Origin: Chitinophaga sp. S165
Lineage (GTDB): Bacteria; Bacteroidota; Bacteroidia; Chitinophagales; Chitinophagaceae
Reading direction: 5' to 3'
Assembly (NCBI RefSeq): GCF_003182155.1
Contig: NZ_QGTG01000003.1
Location: 124,001-188,000, forward strand
DNA length: 64,000 bases
The notes under the pieces are model-generated. The model worked only from the letters and a program-made list of their open reading frames with translations. It ran no database searches and was not told the origin of the DNA. The number at the start of each line of letters is the position of its first letter. The stretch's first letter is position 1. Both the position numbers and the translations under genes were made by a program. Positions 61,515 to 64,000 of this stretch are shown piece by piece.

Positions 61515-61561
61515 ATGTTTGAAGTTTAGTACTCTAAATTTGATATCTGAAGAGATTGGTA

Positions 61562-61579
61562 AAACAGACAAGTTTGTTT
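61562..61579. promoter_or_regulatory. TetR operator, variant copy, upstream of the Egt-cluster operon
   Basis: Matches the 18-bp palindrome AAACAGACAAGTCTGTTT with one change (C to T at 61574). It lies 48 bp upstream of the first operon gene. Confidence 0.7.
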
Positions 61580-61598
61580 TATACTGGGCAAAAAAAGG

Positions 61599-62138
61599 TC
61601 AGAGTAATCTTTTTAAGGTATTGGTAGCGGACACAATCGGCCAGTGGGCGTTGTGTACTTTGTTTCCGATCAGGGCGCCTTCAAATAGCGTATAGAATTC
61701 GTCGGCAAGATGTTCTTTCTGAATGGGTGTCAATATCTCCGTGAAGAGCTGTCTGACCGTATCTTTCTGTACTTTGATCCTCTCCCTGACCCGATCGTTA
61801 TCGTGAGGCATTTCGTAAACGATATTCAGAAAACGGCAACCATAAAACTCTGGTTGTTTCAGTAACTCTTCCAGGTAATTAAATATAGCCAGCATTCGGT
61901 CCCGGGGTTGCTCATGTCGATCTGCCGCCTTCCGGAGAGCGGCTGTTGTTTGAGCGCCGGTATCTTCCAGGTAAGCCATCAGAAGGTCTTCCTTCGTTCG
62001 AAAATGCTGGTAGAGCGATGACTTTGCAATACCTGCTTCTTCGACGATCTGGTTAATACCTGTGTTGCTGTAGCCTTGCTGATAAAATAACCGGGATGCA
62101 GTTCTCAGAACGATTTCTCTGATCGGTTTCTTTTTCAT
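61599..62138 (-). CDS. TetR-family repressor 1 of the Egt cluster
   Basis: 179 residues from ATG 62136-62138 (MKKKPIREIVLRTASRLFYQ); a start at 62165 would add nine residues and cover part of the operator. Helix-turn-helix at about 10-57: QQGYSNTGINQIVEEAGIAK, SSLYQHFRTKEDLLMAYLED. The C-terminal domain resembles the paralog at 62264-62815. The 18-bp palindrome 28 bp upstream suggests autoregulation, and the copy before the hydrolase gene, 20 bp past its own stop, suggests control of the operon. Confidence 0.9.
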   Translation of the reverse strand: MKKKPIREIVLRTASRLFYQQGYSNTGINQIVEEAGIAKSSLYQHFRTKEDLLMAYLEDTGAQTTAALRKAADRHEQPRDRMLAIFNYLEELLKQPEFYGCRFLNIVYEMPHDNDRVRERIKVQKDTVRQLFTEILTPIQKEHLADEFYTLFEGALIGNKVHNAHWPIVSATNTLKRLL

Positions 62139-62165
62139 AGGACCAAAGGTAAATAAATATATCAA

Positions 62166-62183
62166 GAACAGACAAGTCTGTTT
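62166..62183. promoter_or_regulatory. TetR operator upstream of TetR 1
   Basis: GAACAGACAAGTCTGTTT, matching 17 of 18 bases of the perfect palindrome at 62842-62859. It lies 28 bp upstream of the TetR 1 start codon. Confidence 0.78.
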
Positions 62184-62263
62184 TCGCTATATTTTTAATT
62201 TTCTTTTCTTATTTTTTATTAAATAAGGGAAGAGCTGTTTAATCAGGTAGCGGTGGGAGGGAA

Positions 62264-62815
62264 TTATTTCATTAATAACTGGGCCATGCTTCTTGCGGTG
62301 GTCACCGGCCATATTTCGCCATGGACCTTATTGGCGATGAGGGCGCCATCGAATAATATATAGATCTCATCTGCCAGATGGCCCTTATCTATGGGAGCCA
62401 GGATACTCCTGAAAAGGTTTCTGACGCCATCTTTTTGTTTCTTGATCTGATTTCTGACGCGCTCGGCGTCTTTGGGTATTTCAGATATGATATTCAGAAA
62501 GTTACATCCGTAGTAGTCACTTTGCTGGACGAGATTGATCAGGTAGTCAAATACAGCCAGTATTTTTCGCTGTGGTTCCTCATATTGGCGGGTTGCATTC
62601 AGCAAAGCCTCGTCTGTAGCCGCTCCGGCACTTTCCAGATAGGCCATTAAGATATCTTCTTTGGACCTGAATCCCTGGTAGAGGGAGGATTTCACAACCC
62701 CGGATTCCTCAATTATCTGGTTGATTCCGGTGTTGACATAACCCTGTTGATAGAACAGGCGGGACGCAGTATCTACGATTGCTTCGCGGACTGCATTTTT
62801 TCTTTTGTCGCGCAT
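62264..62815 (-). CDS. TetR-family repressor 2 of the Egt cluster
   Basis: 183 residues from ATG 62813-62815 (MRDKRKNAVREAIVDTASRL); the upstream in-frame ATG at 62839 is unlikely as it begins just beside the operator. Helix-turn-helix QQGYVNTGINQIIEESGVVK, SSLYQGFRSKEDILMAYLES. It is a close paralog of TetR 1 (same recognition helix, similar C-terminal EIYILFDGALIANKVHGEIW). The two probably recognise the same operator. Confidence 0.9.
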   Translation of the reverse strand: MRDKRKNAVREAIVDTASRLFYQQGYVNTGINQIIEESGVVKSSLYQGFRSKEDILMAYLESAGAATDEALLNATRQYEEPQRKILAVFDYLINLVQQSDYYGCNFLNIISEIPKDAERVRNQIKKQKDGVRNLFRSILAPIDKGHLADEIYILFDGALIANKVHGEIWPVTTARSMAQLLMK

Positions 62816-62841
62816 AAAAGCAAAGTTGAGGAAAAACATTC

Positions 62842-62859
62842 AAACAGACAAGTCTGTTT
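62842..62859. promoter_or_regulatory. TetR operator upstream of TetR 2 (perfect palindrome)
   Basis: AAACAGACAAGTCTGTTT: 8-bp arms AAACAGAC/GTCTGTTT with an AA centre. It lies 27 bp upstream of the TetR 2 start codon. Confidence 0.8.
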
Positions 62860-62913
62860 CGTTTTGCCTGGTGACGCAGATTCCCGATTCTACCTGTTAA
62901 GCTGCTTGCTGCC

Positions 62914-63807
62914 TTAATCGCATTTATATTCAAACCCAAAAGTAGTATTGATGTTGTAGCCATTTGTAGTGGTGGCTGTCATGGTGACCTTTTCAAGTTT
63001 TTCGTCTTTTACCGTATATTTATAATCAATAGATTTATAGAAGTCGTAATATATGGTAGTATCTTTAAACATCTTACAATGGATACTAACCACATTATTC
63101 ATATTCGGCTTACCGGTCCTGATATCTCTGACGTCATCTCCGACCTCATATAGGTAGTAGGCTTCGGGAAACCATGCGGAGTTGTCATATGTATAGGTAA
63201 GCGTGTCTGCGCCTTTCCTGACAAGCGGATCGCTGGCATATTCGTAGTAAATATTTTCCCGCCGTATCATGTTGCCATTCTGGTACGTAGACTTTGTTTC
63301 CTTTGTGAGAAATAAGCCTAATTCATACCACTTCTGGCCGATAAGATGGCCTTCCGCATCGTATTGATAGTCGATGCTATCCTGGCGAATATAGTCTTCT
63401 TCTGACGTGTGATCTGATGAATATTCATTCCTCGTATGGAACACAATGCGGCCATTATTGTCGAGTGTATAAATATAACGCTCTGTTAAATTTGCATCGG
63501 TGATGCTGTTTAAATACATACGATGGATGACCTTGCCATTTTCGTAGCTATAAAGAATATATGTGTTGATGCCTTGTCTCTGCGTAATTCTATTGAGACT
63601 ATCATATGTAAGTGTCACGGGATCCCTGAAGTAAGGCATGTTGGGTTGATATTGATAATTTATCTCTGAAAGCAGACACTTTGGAGTATCAACTTCCGTT
63701 GGAGGATCGGTGTCGGGTGGCAGAACATCAGGTGAATTTTTTTTTGAACATGCGGCAAAGATGTAAAGTGCGGCGAACATTGAGGAGACAATCCATTTAC
63801 TTCTCAT
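62914..63807 (-). CDS. Lipoprotein with YD/RHS-like beta repeats
   Basis: 297 residues from ATG 63805-63807 (MRSKWIVSSMFAALYIFAAC). A lipobox ends in Cys20, followed by SKKNSPDVLPPDTDPP, a Pro/Asp-rich linker. The rest is made of YD-type beta strands (DSLNRITQRQGINTYILYSY, LDNNGRIVFHTRNEYSSDH, YDAEGHLIGQKWYE, YTYDNSAWFPEAYYLYEVGD). It resembles DUF4595-type lipoproteins of Bacteroidota, which read as single-cell RHS-like repeats without toxin tip. A start at 63900 adds 31 Cys-rich residues and is unlikely. The function is unknown. Confidence 0.8.
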   Translation of the reverse strand: MRSKWIVSSMFAALYIFAACSKKNSPDVLPPDTDPPTEVDTPKCLLSEINYQYQPNMPYFRDPVTLTYDSLNRITQRQGINTYILYSYENGKVIHRMYLNSITDANLTERYIYTLDNNGRIVFHTRNEYSSDHTSEEDYIRQDSIDYQYDAEGHLIGQKWYELGLFLTKETKSTYQNGNMIRRENIYYEYASDPLVRKGADTLTYTYDNSAWFPEAYYLYEVGDDVRDIRTGKPNMNNVVSIHCKMFKDTTIYYDFYKSIDYKYTVKDEKLEKVTMTATTTNGYNINTTFGFEYKCD

Positions 63808-64000
63808 GGTACAGTTTAAGTCGAAAAATAAGATATAACGTGAGTGCTTAATTCTGCCGGTATACAGTATACTACCGGTGCAGCAATTTATACATTCCAA
63901 ATCTTTCGTTTGTTAATTGGATGTTAACGGATATAAGTTGCCAATTACTATTGAAGTGTGTATTGTGAATATATGACGTGTGAAAAAAATGTAATTTTAT

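Noticed and set aside
1..64000. tRNA, rRNA, tmRNA or riboswitch
   Set aside because: No such structure was recognised on either strand; a covariance-model scan would be the proper test.

Overview
The window looks like chromosomal DNA of a Bacteroidota bacterium, most likely of the Chitinophaga type. The grounds are a type IX secretion (T9SS) adhesin with a gliding-motility-type C-terminus beside a PorP/SprF-like protein, two TonB-dependent receptors plus a relic of a third barrel, glycoside hydrolases of families 9 and 92, a GxGYxYP protein, and candidate promoters with the Bacteroidota -7 box TAnnTTTG. No rRNA, tRNA, CRISPR array, transposase or phage gene was seen.

Layout. 1-2231 (minus): TetR - TolC - HlyD/EmrA-type efflux operon, running off the left edge. 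2386-5060 (minus): AraC regulator, two small coiled-coil membrane proteins, and a NarL/LuxR-type regulator whose receiver domain lacks the phospho-acceptor Asp. 5061-5542: regulatory region with a palindrome and three helically phased direct repeats. 5543-16382 (plus): surface locus made of a 2569-residue DUF11-repeat adhesin, a PorP/SprF-like protein and a TPR/PD40/OmpA protein. 16524-18246: DUF1801 protein and a TlpA-like thioredoxin. 18380-20215 (minus): GH9. 20291-21617: a non-coding element in which three 62-bp repeats run into a 242-bp inverted repeat that encloses eight exact-length 77-bp tandem repeats. 21656-26116: Sel1 protein, then a TonB receptor-PnuC-NadR nicotinamide riboside operon. 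26421-44271: SDR/AraC pair, ABC exporter, TylF-type methyltransferase, GH18-like protein, Rof-like protein, DinB protein, TonB receptor + MBL hydrolase + AraC, alpha/beta hydrolase, GH92, epimerase-like protein and Crp regulator. 44268-53823: barrel relic, Ntn-hydrolase membrane protein, GxGYxYP protein, NmrA-like protein, MsrA, epoxide hydrolase with two broken relatives, YceI lipoprotein.

54566-62859 is the most interesting coding region. Seven closely spaced minus-strand genes encode an Asp-nucleophile alpha/beta hydrolase, EgtB, EgtD, an SDR lacking its Tyr and Lys, an LLM flavin monooxygenase, a flavin reductase and a second paralogous alpha/beta hydrolase. Upstream are two paralogous TetR regulators. 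The same 18-bp palindrome (AAACAGACAAGTCTGTTT) sits just upstream of each TetR gene and of the first operon gene. I infer a TetR-controlled thiohistidine/ergothioneine-type cluster with an unusual flavin-oxidation module and no visible EgtE or EgtC.

All family assignments come from reading motifs by eye; no database search was run.
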